Source of the DNA: Viscum album
Taxonomy: Eukaryota > Streptophyta > Magnoliopsida > Santalales > Viscaceae
Length of the DNA stretch: 64,000 nt
Direction: 5' to 3'
Assembly (NCBI GenBank): GCA_963277665.1
Contig: OY728152.1
Coordinates: 1,190,166,357-1,190,230,356, forward strand
A program made the position numbers and the translations under genes. Below, in pieces: positions 26,441 to 38,150 of the stretch. Below the pieces are notes generated by a model. The model was not told the DNA's origin. It was given only the letters and a program-made list of their open reading frames with translations, and searched no databases. The stretch's first letter is position 1; each line of letters starts with the position of its first letter.

Positions 26441-29400
26441 CATACCTCTTCCTTTTCACTTCAACAATGCTTCAGCTCTTCAAAGTGATTGTGGCAGGAT
26501 GATTAAAAACTGCTTGAACAGTATGCAAGGTGAATATTTTCTCTTCAAATTGATTATGATCAAGTGATATTTAAATAGTTGGATCTAGGAGACTTATAGT
26601 GATCTAGACAATTAAATCTTATGTCTTTAATCTTATCTCTAGCAACATCAAGATAAAGCCTCAAAAGTGGACTTCAATCTGGATTTTTCTAGGGAAGCCA
26701 TTTTGGCCTCTAAATTAAACTCTATCCTTAAAATGAAAGAGAATATTCTAAAGTAAAACTTAAAAATAAAATGGATTCATGAAGGGGATCTAAACACAAA
26801 ATTTTTAAACTCTCTCTAAAGAATTAGGAAGGCTAATTATCTATTTTCCTATCTTAAGGTTAGTGATCAAATTTTACACAATAAAGATCACATAGTTGAT
26901 TACATTGTTGATTATTTCACAGATATGACCAATGGGACCACTTTTGGGGGTTCCTTGATGGATTTTATCATCCCTTCTTTGGTGTCCGCTGTTGATAATA
27001 GCTTTATCACTAGTTCCCCTTCAGAATTTGAGATTAAGGATGTTGTTTTTAGTCTTAATTACTCCTGCTCTCCATGTCCAGATGGTTTCAACAATTTCTT
27101 TTATCAGAAGTATTGGGATGTTATTAAAGGTGATGTTTGTAAATTTTTTTCCTCTTTCTTTGCCTCGGAATCTCTTCCTCAGGGTATCAATTCTCAGTTT
27201 ATCTCCTTAATTACCAAATTTTAAAATGCTTGGAAGATTCACCTTTTTCGACCCATTTCCTTTGTCAAAACGAGTTACAAGATCATAAGTAAGATTATTG
27301 CTAACAGGCCCTCAATAATTTCATATAATATTGTTTCTTGGATTAAATTTGGATTTATAAAAGGAAGATTTATTTAGGAATGTATTTTTTGGCATCAGAG
27401 TGTCTTAATATGCTCAAGAAACCTACAAGGGAGGGAAGAATTGCAATCAATATTGACATCAAAAAAGTTTTCAACACACTGGATTGAACCTTCTTCTATA
27501 AGGTTCTTGGAAATCTTTGTTTCAATGACATCTTTATTAGCTGGATTTCCAATATTTTTGGATCTGGTCATGTCTCGGTTTTGTTAAATGGTCCTTCTAA
27601 AGGGTACTTTACTTGCTCTAGAGGTGTTCGTCAGGGTGATCCTCTCTCTGCACTTCTTTTTGTGATCACTAAAGATTATCTTAGCAGACACATCTCTCAA
27701 ATGGTCTCACAGGGTCAGCTCAAGCCGATTCAGGCATCCAGGTCCCTCATTGCCCCATCTCATCTTCTATATGCTAATGATATTATCATTTTCCTACAGG
27801 GTAGAAAAAATAATATTCGGGTCCTGAAGCAAGTTCTATATCATTATGAGGGTATTTCTAGATAATGTATTAGTTTTAATAAATCCTACATACATTTTGG
27901 GAATGGGTTTTCTATATCTAGGAAGAATTGGATTACTTTAGAGTTAATAATCATAGAATGGGTCCTACTGTTTCACTGTCTTAGATTTTCATTATTTTGG
28001 GGGAATCCTAGTGTGACTTTCTTTAATGAAATTATTGATAGGGTTAATAGAAAACTCTAAACCTGGAAAGGGAAGAGTCTCTCCATGGTAGGGCGACTAA
28101 TCTTGGTGAATTCAGTTATAGTTTCTAAATTGGTGTACTCATTTATGGTCTATAAGGGGCTATGAGGACTTCTCAAGCATCTTAATATCTCTATCAGGAA
28201 TTTTATTTGGAGTGGTAATATTCATGAGAGAAAAATAGTAATGATTCCTTGTAAGGTTTTTTTCATCCCTCTGCATAATGGTGGCATGGGAAGGAAAAGT
28301 ATTTCTCTTTTCAATGATTCCCTTCAAGCCTACCTTGCCTGGAAGATTCTTCATAGTAATTCTGAGTCAATGGGTTTTCTATGTGCTTGTTTTTCTGGTA
28401 AATTGAGGCAGGGAAGGAATTCTTACATTGACACTTCCTTATAGATAGCAATTAAATATTCTTTTTAGGATATTATGACCCTCTCTAGAAGGATTGTGAA
28501 TAGGAACTTAACTCTCAAATTTTGGTTTGATAATTGGACTGGTTCCATTCTCGCTGATAAGTTACGTATGGATGTCCTAGATTCAAATGAGATGGTCACT
28601 ATTAAAGTGTTTTTTAATTCTCCACCTTTGTCGTTCCCGGATGAGCTTCAAGTGTTGGTCGAGCATTATGAATTTATTTGTGGCTCTGATATTCTGGTTT
28701 GGGAACCTGGTAGGAATGGAATTATCACTATCAAACTCTTCTATCAGTATGACACCATGGGCCATCATGATAACTACAATTGGTTATCTTACTTCAATAA
28801 AAAATGGATAAGGTCGTCACGTATTACCCTTGTTTGTAGGATGGCTTACAATATGTTACCCTCTGAGGAGGTACTTTAAATGTTTGGTATTCATCTTTGT
28901 TCCAGGTGTGCTATGTGTCACAAACATAGGGAGGGTGCAGAGCATCTCTTTCTCAACTATGAAACGGCCTCAGCCATTTGGAAGGAGGTCCTGGAGGCTT
29001 TTGAGCTGTTTGTTCTTCGATTTTCAGGTCTACAGGCCCTCCTTCGGTACTACTCAGTCATCCAGTTATCCCCTAGGAACATGATCTACTTTGTGTGTCT
29101 ATAGATGAATGTTTTCATGCAATTTGGAGGCACCGAAATGCAACAATTTACTTGGGAAAAGGCTACTTTGTGAATCTGGTCATGAAGAAGATTTTTTCTG
29201 CTACAAGAGATATGTGACGTGCTGGAATGGGTAATTGTAACAACAGTATTCATGATTTCATTATACTGAAAAACCTGGGCATGCAGGGCAATTTCAGACC
29301 TTCTTTGAGGACTCTTGAAGTGGTGTGGTTGCCTCCTCTCCTTCATTGGAAGAAGGTGAATACAGATGGTGCATCAAAGGGAAATCTTGGTCCAAGAGGG

Positions 29401-29895
29401 TGTGGTGCAGTTCTTAGGGCGCATGATTATTATGTTAAGGGATATTTATATGGCACTTGTGGTGTGACTCATTCACTTGAGGCAGAGATTCTTGGAATAA
29501 TTCATGCAGTCACATTTTCTAGAATGAAAGGTTAGACTAATATATAGCTGGAAAGTGAGTATAGAATTCTAGTACATGAATTTAGAAATGGTGAACTTCA
29601 TATCTCTTGGAGGCTTGTTGCGAAGTGGATGGAATGCATGAAGACCCATTTGAGTCTAAACTTCATCATCGCTCATGTTTATCAGGAGGTGAATATGTTT
29701 TCGGGTGTTCTTGATAATATAGGAGTTGGTAAGCCTCTAACCTGGTCATATTCGCTCCTCGTGTGCCTCCTCCCTCGTTATGTGGGTGACTGTAATAATT
29801 CCACATGTTTTCGTCTCTTGTAACTTTCCTTTCTTTTATGAATATTAGCCTTGGCCTTTTGGTCAAGGGACCTTTTAAAAAAATGTAAAATAACT
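26440..29895 (+). pseudogene. 5'-truncated L1-type LINE ORF2 (linker, RT, zf-RVT, RNase H)
   Basis: The copy begins after the endonuclease. The linker (about 26460-26930) has the KIKWIHEGDLNTKF motif family that precedes the RT. RT spans about 27230-28170: FRPISFVKTSYKIISKIIANR-type fingers, DIKKVFNTLD (motif A, the second acidic residue now N), CSRGVRQGDPLSALLF, and YAND at 27770-27781 in place of Y/F-A-D-D. A zf-RVT-like region (about 28780-29000) shows LCSRCAMCHKH then EHLFLNYETASAIW. RNase H (about 29340-29760) shows NTDGASKGN, SLEAEILGI and HVYQEVN. Open stretches remain (26925-27224, 27581-27865, 28475-28879, 29227-29535), so this is younger than the gypsy copies, but stops and shifts abolish function. 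It ends near AAAAAAATGTAAAA. It is inserted in the B LTR. Confidence 0.88.
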
Positions 29896-30840
29896 TATAT
29901 AGAAATGATATATTATTTACTTAATAAGTATATCCATGATAAATAATATAGATATATTAGGAAAATGTTGTGTATAATGATAAGTATAAAGTAAAAATTT
30001 CAAGGGAAAGTTAATGATTACAAATATTAACCAATAAAGATAATGAAAATACATTCCCTGGTCAAAATGATCAAAAAATATATATATATATTTATATAAA
30101 AATAATAAGTATATTATTAATTAAATACATCCTCTGTGGATCATTTCCCAAATAAAGGGATGATATCATTGATTAATAGAAACAGTGTAAAAATTTTGAT
30201 AAAGATATTCTTGGAAAAAATTACTTTTACAATATTAAAATATATTTTAAACTAAAATATGAAAAGATAATTTCAAAATATATTTCTTTAAAATTAAAAA
30301 TTGAATAATATAATGTAAATTTAAAACATTGAGTGGTCGTGATGGCTAGAAATTATTTTCTTGTTATACACATTAAAACAGATATTCCTTTCACTTTTTT
30401 GGTAAAATCCAAATGGGCCTTGTTTGGAAAAATACATGAATATTCCTTTCAAAAAAATTATAAATTCAATAATGGATAAAAATTTATTTAATAAAATATT
30501 TCGGGAATATTAAAATATTTTTTGATAAAAAATTAGAAAACATAGATTTTGATGAAAAGTGAATTTTGGATGAAGAGAGAAATAAATTCAAATTTTCTAA
30601 AAACAATTTTTCAGTAATTTTAAGAACCAATGAGTGTAAAATGTTACTATTACCAAAAAATTTCAATAATAGCCATAAGCTAAGATAATTAAATGGGTTT
30701 ACTAAACAATAATCTAACAATTTCCATCAATAGAAAATTACTTATATATAATCATGATTAATATGATATTATAAAATAAACACTTCAAAATATCCTAATG
30801 TTTAAGTGGGAATTAATCAATGAATCTATTATTTTTATTA
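29895..30840 (-). mobile_element. Element B, 3' LTR, segment b
   Basis: This aligns with 46490-47820 of the partner LTR apart from the SINE present there. Examples are GTTAATGATTACAAA near 30010 and 47024, GGGCCTTGTTTGGAAAA near 30414 versus GGGCCTTATTTGGAAAA near 47397, and GAATATTCCTTT shortly after in both. It is bounded on the left by the LINE and on the right by element C. Confidence 0.65.
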
Positions 30841-32194
30841 AATGAAAATCCCGAAATACCCTGAGATTTTGTGACATATTACTTTTCAAATTAGTAAAAT
30901 AGTTTTAATATTTTTCATTTCAAGTAACAATGAAAGTATTTTTTTTTAATTAATATTTTTATATATTTTTTTATGAAACACTAATTTTATCATTCACTAC
31001 AAGCAACAAAAAATTTACCTTTCTCTAAAAGAAATATCGAGGTTAGTTTACATTACATGAAAGACTTAGTTTTACAGAACACTAATATATTATTAAAAAT
31101 ATTATTATTCAATATAATAAGATATAACCTATCTGTTAAGTTTGTGGTTTTGAATATTATTTCCTAACTTATGAAAATAAAATTTTGAATTCATTGGTTA
31201 AAAATTAATTATAAATGAATATAAGAAAAAAATGAATATAAATGGAACGTTTTTATAAAAACTACTTTTATGCTCAAAAGGAATTTTATACTAATAAAAT
31301 AAATTAATTAATATTTTCAAATGAAATTAATGAAATATATATTTTATATATTCAATAAAATATTTTATTAAATTATTCAACTATATTTTATAGGCATAAT
31401 TTGGGAACAAACCCAATATTTCACATAAATACATATATTTTTATAAAAAAAGGTTTTACCACCTTTTTACAGAAAAACTATTTTAAATATAAATTTTGGA
31501 AGTTTTATAAATTTTATATATAAAACTACACTTCATTTTTTAAATAAAAATATAAATTTCAGGTTATGGGTAATTTTTGGTATTTTTCTATGACATTTCA
31601 TTTTTTGACAAGTAGTGAAAATTATAAAATTTTAATTCAAAACATCTTTTCTATACAACTAATTTATAAAGTTAGTTTATATTTATAAATTTTTAAGGAA
31701 TAATTGTATCAATAATACATAAATTAATCCAATTTAGTTCATTTTTATCAATTTCAATTTGAAATTAGATTTAAAAACATAGAAAACTTTTGAACTTTTT
31801 TACTTTAAAAACCCACATTTTCATCTCGTATACAAGATTAATTGTAAATTAATTTGTCCTAATTATGGGATTTAAATGTATAAAAATGGAATATATATTT
31901 TTAATCATGATAATTTATAATGTAAAATAATTTAAACTTAGTTTGTGACAAAAAAAATAGTGAAAGTAATTAAAATTAATTACACCGACAAAGAGGAAAA
32001 TTAGCTTAACAAGGGACTAAACCTTACACTTGTGGGCCGAAATGACTTATAAAATTTTCCAAAATCCATTTTATGGACATATTTAGACCCTATAATACAT
32101 TTTTTCCAATTTCTTTCCATTATTGGATCCACTCTTTATAGGAAAAACATGGTTTTAATTCTCCATTAAAAAAATAACAAGAATGACACTCCTC

Positions 32195-32205
32195 CACTAT
32201 AAAAC
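32195..32205 (+). promoter_or_regulatory. Candidate LTR TATA box (element C 5' LTR)
   Basis: CACTATAAAAC is followed by a pyrimidine/CACC-rich stretch (TTCCCTCACCCATCACAATTATTCACACC). The same arrangement is at 37541 in the 3' LTR and, on the minus strand, at 42283-42290 and 49241-49250. Conservation of TATAAAA plus its surroundings across diverged LTRs suggests the U3/R promoter. This is an inference without transcript data. Confidence 0.5.
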
Positions 32206-32539
32206 TTCCCTCACCCATCACAATTATTCACACCTCTCAAGCCCTTTGGGTCACCCAAAATATTCTCAAATAAGATATAAAAATAACTTACTTCCTCCTT
32301 TAAACCTCCTATTTTTTAGAAATACAACCAAGTAAGACCTTTTGTTCAAATAAAATAAAGTAACCCGAAATAAAAGGTAACATCCATTCTCAAACTCCTT
32401 TCATTAATTTTATTTCTCAACTGCATAAAATATTATTATTTATTTCTTATATAAAAACACCAGTATCCTAAATATAATTATATTTTTAATTATAATTTTT
32501 CAACCTTCACATACACACACTACCATCTAATGGACAATG

Positions 32540-32800
32540 AACTTATCATAATTGTGTACAGTGAACTATCGCCTCACGAAACAATGTTGTTAATTTTTCC
32601 TTTACCACCTCTCATGTTTGGTATTATGGTGGAAACTATATTTTTATATTTTAAATATTATATATATTTTTTATTTCAGCTTCTTTAATTTTTATATAAC
32701 ACATGCCTTCATGATTTCCATTTTTAAGTATGATAATTTCGTTTGGGGACGTGTGGACTACCTCCTCCTTGATGTGATGAAATTTGTTCACACCTTACAT
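32540..32800 (+). repeat. 190-bp-spaced LTR core repeats (2 copies, element C 5' LTR)
   Basis: Cores are near 32549 (AATTGTGTACAGTGAACTAT, CGCCTCACGAAACAATG) and 32735 (TTTGGGGACGTGTGGACTAC, then CTCCTCCTTGATGTGATG). The third copy expected downstream is lost in the 1.25-kb deletion. Confidence 0.65.
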
Positions 32801-33732
32801 GGAATTTATTAAGGGTTTGTTTAGTGAAAAAGGAATTTTCAACATGTACGGACTTACTCAACACCCTGACCATTATTTACCCGAATAATTCTTTGTAATA
32901 TTAAATGTTTATTTTTAAAGAAAATTTTTTCCTAATATTATAGAAATTTTTTTGAATTTAAATTGGTTTTAAAATAAAAAAAAGTTTAAAAAAAGATTTA
33001 TGTTTAAAAGTTGTTTTAAATGATTTTCAAATCTCCCTTTGTAAGTTTTCAAAAATGTTATTTTAAAAGAAAGGGATTTAAATTATTTGAAGTTTTATTT
33101 ATAATTTTTTGAAAAAAAATTCAAGGAAAGTATTTCCAAAATTATATCAAGCCTTCTTATTAAGTTTTAAAGGTGTTTTAAAATGAAAAGTTTTTCAAAA
33201 TTCTTTATCTTTTAAAAAGAAATTGTTTAAGAGGAAAAAATATTTTACTCAAAAAATGTTTTAAACAAAATTGTACATATTTATTTATATGAAATGAATT
33301 TTTGAAATAGTTTTTTGAAAATAATTTTTGAAAAATGATATTTTCTATAAGAAATTTTTCATGTTATCTTTCAAAATCCTTCTCCATATAAGATTACATA
33401 CTTTGTTATAGTTTATGAATATCATTCATATTCTTTCATAAATGGTTTTTGTTTTGATGGAATGATGTTTATGGCACCTATTTCTCTTCAACAGGTTATA
33501 TGATTTGAAAATAGTTCTTTTCACAGGTTATGCTTTGATTAAATGGTTATGAATCATATCCATTCTACATATATTATGATGTGATGAAACATTAATGATA
33601 CCTATTTCATTTCATGGGTCATGATAAGATAAATATTCGGTTATATTATGGACATGCATATATGATTTCATTAGGTGATAGGTGGGAATTATATCTCCAT
33701 ACAATTAATTGGTTAATGATAAATGTTTTATG

Positions 33733-33948
33733 AGATCAAGAGGCTATATGGGAGGGAATCCAAAGATTGAAACAAGAGGGTACACGGGAGGGAATCCCAA
33801 GACTGAAACAAGAGTGTACATTGGAGGTCATCCCAAGCCAGAAACAAGAGGGTACATAAGAGAGAATCCCATTCCCAAAACAAGAGGGTATATGGGAGGG
33901 AAACCCAGCCTAAAATAAGAGGGCACACAAGAGGTAATCTTAATCCTG
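33733..33948 (+). repeat. 36-bp minisatellite, six units, in element C 5' LTR
   Basis: Six consecutive units begin AAGAGGGTAYAY (first and third diverged), continue GGGAGGGAATCCCAAG and end with TGAAAC. The period is exactly 36 bp across most units, which keeps an open frame and yields a repeated 12-residue unit of the form RGYxGGNPKxET on the + strand (33709-33918). The frame has no start context or family match, so I regard it as a repeat, not a gene. Confidence 0.85.
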
Positions 33949-34510
33949 AATCAGGTACATGGGTTATTAGACCAAGACTAACTTGTTATGAAGGTATTTA
34001 TAGGTATCCTTAACATAGGATTTTCTATGCTTATGTATATTCCACAAATCCCATGTCTTATTCCAATGTTATGTTTTCATAGATTATTCTCTTGTATCCC
34101 ATATTATTAATGTCTAATGAACTACCAATATTTATGACATGTCTCATAATTATTATATTTTTATGTAGGTTATGATATTTAAATGTTATTCTCATGTTAT
34201 TATACCATTATGTTCATGTTATGATTATGTATTTCATTAATTTACCCTTATTGAGCATTTAAGGTCACCCCTTTCTTATGTTTCCCTTCCCAAGTTTATG
34301 AAGAAAGTATTTAAGTAGTAGTAATAAAGGGGATGATCGCTAAGGAAGATGTTAAAGTTCATACACTATATGAGAATAATGTGTTCCAAGCTTCCAAATA
34401 CACTAAAATATTATGGTCCTTGGGAATCTATTTTTGTAATATGATAAATATTAATATAAAATTATTTAATATCCATCTATGTTATTCCTGGGTTACTATA
34501 GTTGGAATCG

Positions 34511-36239
34511 AGGGAAATTTTTAATCAACCATTGGAAACTAGGATGAGAAAACTTTACTAAGATCTCTATGGATATTAATAAAGATATTTCTAGGTGTTT
34601 CCCTAAGGATAAGTCTAAGGATGAGTCAATGTTTAGGAAAATGTCCTTGAATTTTGGTAAAGGATTGAGCGAGTGGTTTCTTAGAAATACATCTATGTCT
34701 AGAAACTATAACTGGATTTTGTTATATAAGGGATGTACATAGAAATAATAACTATGACAAGTTGAGTCGGTCCAGACTCAAGCATAACCTCATACACGAT
34801 AATGGGCCTTACACACCTGTTTTGACACTCCTTTGGGATGTTCATGGGAATTAAAAAACTACTTTAGAACCATAATTAAGGATTTAAATATAATATGACT
34901 ACAAGTAACCTAAGATCAACTAAAGGTTTCATAGATTAAATAAGTATGTTTCATTATTTAGACATCCTATAAGTAATTTTTCATGATTATGTGGTTTTTT
35001 TATGGTAAGTGTTTTTCATGCTATGCTTTCTCATCTTAGTCAATTGTAGGAACTAGATGGTACTGGTATAACACTGAATAATTCTGATGTGGAAATTAAG
35101 GGAATTATACAAATATATTTCCTAATTGGAAACATTATGAAGAGAATCAGGAGGGTAGTATGAGTATTGGATATAATTATGAAGAAAATGAGACTATAAA
35201 TGACATCTAAAAGGTATGAAATTTTCTTTCAGAATTGTTTATATTAAGTGTAAGAAGAATTATTAGATTATGTTTGAGGAACCTTAGGACATGATTCATA
35301 TTTCATATTCTATAAAAGTGGTAGTAAGGTATAAGTTGATGAATCCTAAGTAATGGTTTAAGAATAATTTCGGATGATTGAAGTTTATATGTTTTTGAAT
35401 TCAAATATTATGATATATGAATCATTAATTATATAAGGATTGTTTCTAGATTTTTTTTATTCTCAATAATTTGTTAAATGATACTGGTGACCTAGAAAAC
35501 TAATTTAATGTAAAGGTTTCATTAATGGAAGCTAACCCTTAACACGTTCCAGAGGATGAGAAAATGATATTTTATATGGATAAAGAGGTGGTAATATGGA
35601 TAAAGTAAATTGGATAGTATTTATGACATCATAATTGTTAAAGTATTTATTGAAAAGTAGTCTATGTTATCATATATGAAATTTAAAACTTATTATATTT
35701 AATAAATATATCCAGTATTATTTAAAATAAAAAATCATACTTTTTCCCAAATGGGATTATGTAAATTCAGGTTATCACCATGTTTTAATAGAATATATTA
35801 TTAGGGTGTTCATATTCTTGGAATGTTACAACCAAGATATACTTGTTAATATATGGGGGGTCAATGTTAAGATAATTTCATGACTTTCTCTATAAAGTTT
35901 TAGACCTTCATATTTCATAAGGTGTATAAGGTTAACCATTTATGGAAAGCTAACATTAAACTTCAGATGAAGTATTTATGTATTGAGGTTGAATTAAAAA
36001 CCTTAGTTAAAAGGCTATTTAATTATTGACATTATTTCAAAGATTTCTATCATATTTATTTTTGAAATTCTATCAATGTGGTTTTAGAAAATGGAAACCA
36101 TTATTTTGGGTAACAACTCATCATGTCCGGCAACGCCACTAGTCTTGAACCCATGACCGAAGGATCATAAGTGTTTCACGCCTACCACTAGCATATACGA
36201 TGTATGGGTTAAAGTGTAATTATTATTTTTTACTAAAAA
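34511..36239 (+). mobile_element. Internal region of element C, no pol recognised
   Basis: About 1.7 kb between the two C LTRs. Reading all frames I could not find gag knuckle, protease, RT, RNase H or integrase motifs. A stretch near 34560-34735 reads as a hydrophilic peptide (MDINKDISRCFPKDKSKDES) without a recognised family. A tRNA-like insert lies at 36115-36215. Long LTRs around a short non-coding core match the LARD type of non-autonomous retrotransposon. Confidence 0.5.
36115..36215 (-). repeat. tRNA-derived SINE head or tRNA-like pseudogene
   Basis: On the minus strand ATGCTAGTGGTAGGCGTGAA resembles an RNA polymerase III A-box region. It is followed about 35 bp later by GGTCATGGGTTCAAGACTAG, a B-box-like GGTTCRANNCY. 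The segment is markedly richer in GC than its surroundings. It lies at the junction of the C internal region and 3' LTR. Confidence 0.55.
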
Positions 36240-37540
36240 AATTGATGGAAAAATTTTAATGATGTACCAATAGTGTTACTTTTTACTTTTAGAGATTAAT
36301 TCATTAACCTTAGTCATTTTACAGGATATTTAAGGGTAAATAGTTAGACTTTTCTCTCTTTTATGGGACTTAATATTAATTAAAATTGTATTTTAGTGCT
36401 TCAGGAATGAATGTTAATGTTTGGATATCCATTTCCTATAGTAATTGATGAATTAGAAATTTATTTAAGCACAAACAAAGTATGAAATTGTGTTTATATA
36501 AATATATATAGTTAGTATATTTCCTTTATTAGTATTCAATAAAATAATTACTCAAAATTAGTAAAATGATCTAAAAAATGTTGTTCTAATACCTTAATAT
36601 TTTTTGAGATGATGACCTTTTATATCATCATAGATTTATGAATCTGAGGCCCTCAAATTTCTCTTGATCATTCACTTATTTGTGATCGATGACCTTAATA
36701 ACTCACTAAATATATTTTTACATTCATATAATATATTTAATGGGAGTAATATAGGAACAAAACCAATATTACACAAAAAACTATATTTTTTGTAAAAGTA
36801 GTTTACCACCTTTTAATGGAGAATCTATTTTAACAATAAATTTTTTAACTTTTATAAAATTCATATTTCAAAATAAAATTAATTTTTAAAATTTTAACAT
36901 TAAAAAGGTCAGGGTTATTTTTTTGTATTTTTCTATGAAGTTTCATTTTTTTAAAAATTCTGAAAAATACTGAATTTTAATTCAAAAAATATTTTTTGCC
37001 TAATTAATTTATAAAGTTAAATTGTATTTATATTAGTTTAAGAAGTTTAATAATATAAATAATACATAAAGTAATAAAATTTATGTCATTGGGATCAATT
37101 TCACTTTGAAATTTGATATAAAATTTGAGCAAACTTTTGAACTTTTTTAAATTTAAAAACCCCCTTTGTTAACCCGTCTGTGGGATTAATTTAAAATTAA
37201 TTTCTACAACTTATGTGATTGTAATTTATAAAAATGGATTATTTATTTGTAATAATAATTTTTTATTTTAGGTTAGTTCAGATTATTTTTTACAAAAATA
37301 TTTTTCAAAGTAATTAAAAATAATTACATTGATTAAGAGGAAAATTAGCTTAACAAGGGACCAAACCTTACACTTAAGTGCCAAAATGAATTATAAACTT
37401 GTCAAAAATAAATTTTATGTATATATTTAGACCCAATAATCCATTGGGTATAATATTTCTCATTATTGGATCCACTTTAAATATAAAATACATGGGTGGA
37501 ATTTCCTTTTCAAAAATTTACAAGAATGTCACCCCTCCTT

Positions 37541-37550
37541 TACTATAAAA
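37541..37550 (+). promoter_or_regulatory. Candidate LTR TATA box (element C 3' LTR)
   Basis: TACTATAAAA is followed by AAGGATCTCACCCCTCC and TTATTCACACATATAAAGCC. It is equivalent to 32195-32205 in the 5' LTR. The conserved context GAATG(T/A)CAC-CCTCC precedes it in both copies. Confidence 0.5.
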
Positions 37551-37724
37551 AAGGATCTCACCCCTCCAACTTATTCACACATATAAAGCCCTTTTTCTTG
37601 ACCAACATATGATAAAATACTCTCTATAAATACATAAATTCCTCATTTAAGCCTCCCTTTCTTAATAAATCCATTAAAGGAATCCTTTTCACCTACTCAC
37701 ACATCAATCTAAGGGGTAAAAAAC

Positions 37725-38150
37725 TTACAATTCTTGTGTATGGAAAACTACCATATTACGAAACGATATTGTTCGTTTTTCCTTTACCAGCGATCATGGT
37801 TGGGAGTTATAATGAACACTATATTTTTATATTTTTTATATGTTTTTTATGATTTTTTATGATTCTTTAATTATTATGTAACACACACCTTCATTCTTTA
37901 GATTTTGTGTAAGTGTTGTAATTTCATTTGGGGAAGTGTGGACTACCGCATTCTCAAAGAAATTTAATTCATTCACACTGAACATGGAATGTATTATAGA
38001 TTAATTTAGTGAATATATATGATATATATGAAATAATAATTCTTATTTAATTATAATATATATTTATATATTTCATTTACTTTCTTTCAATACGATAATA
38101 AAATACAAACAACATTCATTCATACGTACGGCCTATCATCTCCATGAATA
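37725..38150 (+). repeat. 190-bp-spaced LTR core repeats (3 copies, element C 3' LTR)
   Basis: Cores are near 37735 (TTGTGTATGGAAAACTACC), 37925 (GGGGAAGTGTGGACTACCGC) and 38115 (TTCATACGTACGGCCTATCA, then TCTCCATGAATAG). The spacing is about 190 bp. Confidence 0.7.

Larger units (their letters stand above)
30840..34510 (+). mobile_element. 5' LTR of element C (+), with an internal deletion
   Basis: Aligned with 36240-40857: GGAACAAACCCAATATT near 31408 matches GGAACAAAACCAATATT near 36751; GAGGAAAATTAGCTTAACAAGGGAC near 31992 matches near 37338; GGGGACGTGTGGACTACC near 32745 matches GGGGAAGTGTGGACTACC near 37931; the 36-bp repeat near 33733 matches near 40160. About 1.25 kb (38000-39260 of the 3' copy) is missing here, with the breakpoint near 32815-32830. 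The right edge is near TTACTATA followed by GTTGGAATCGAGG, a poor remnant of the TGGTATCAGAG primer site. Confidence 0.7.

Noticed and set aside
28583..28768. Minus ORF, and the minus ORFs at 28160-28354, 29086-29346 and 29666-29866
   Set aside because: Antisense shadows of the LINE ORF2.
33709..33928. Repeat-protein-like ORFs on both strands
   Set aside because: They result from a 36-bp tandem repeat whose length is divisible by three; both strands are open, so coding is not supported.
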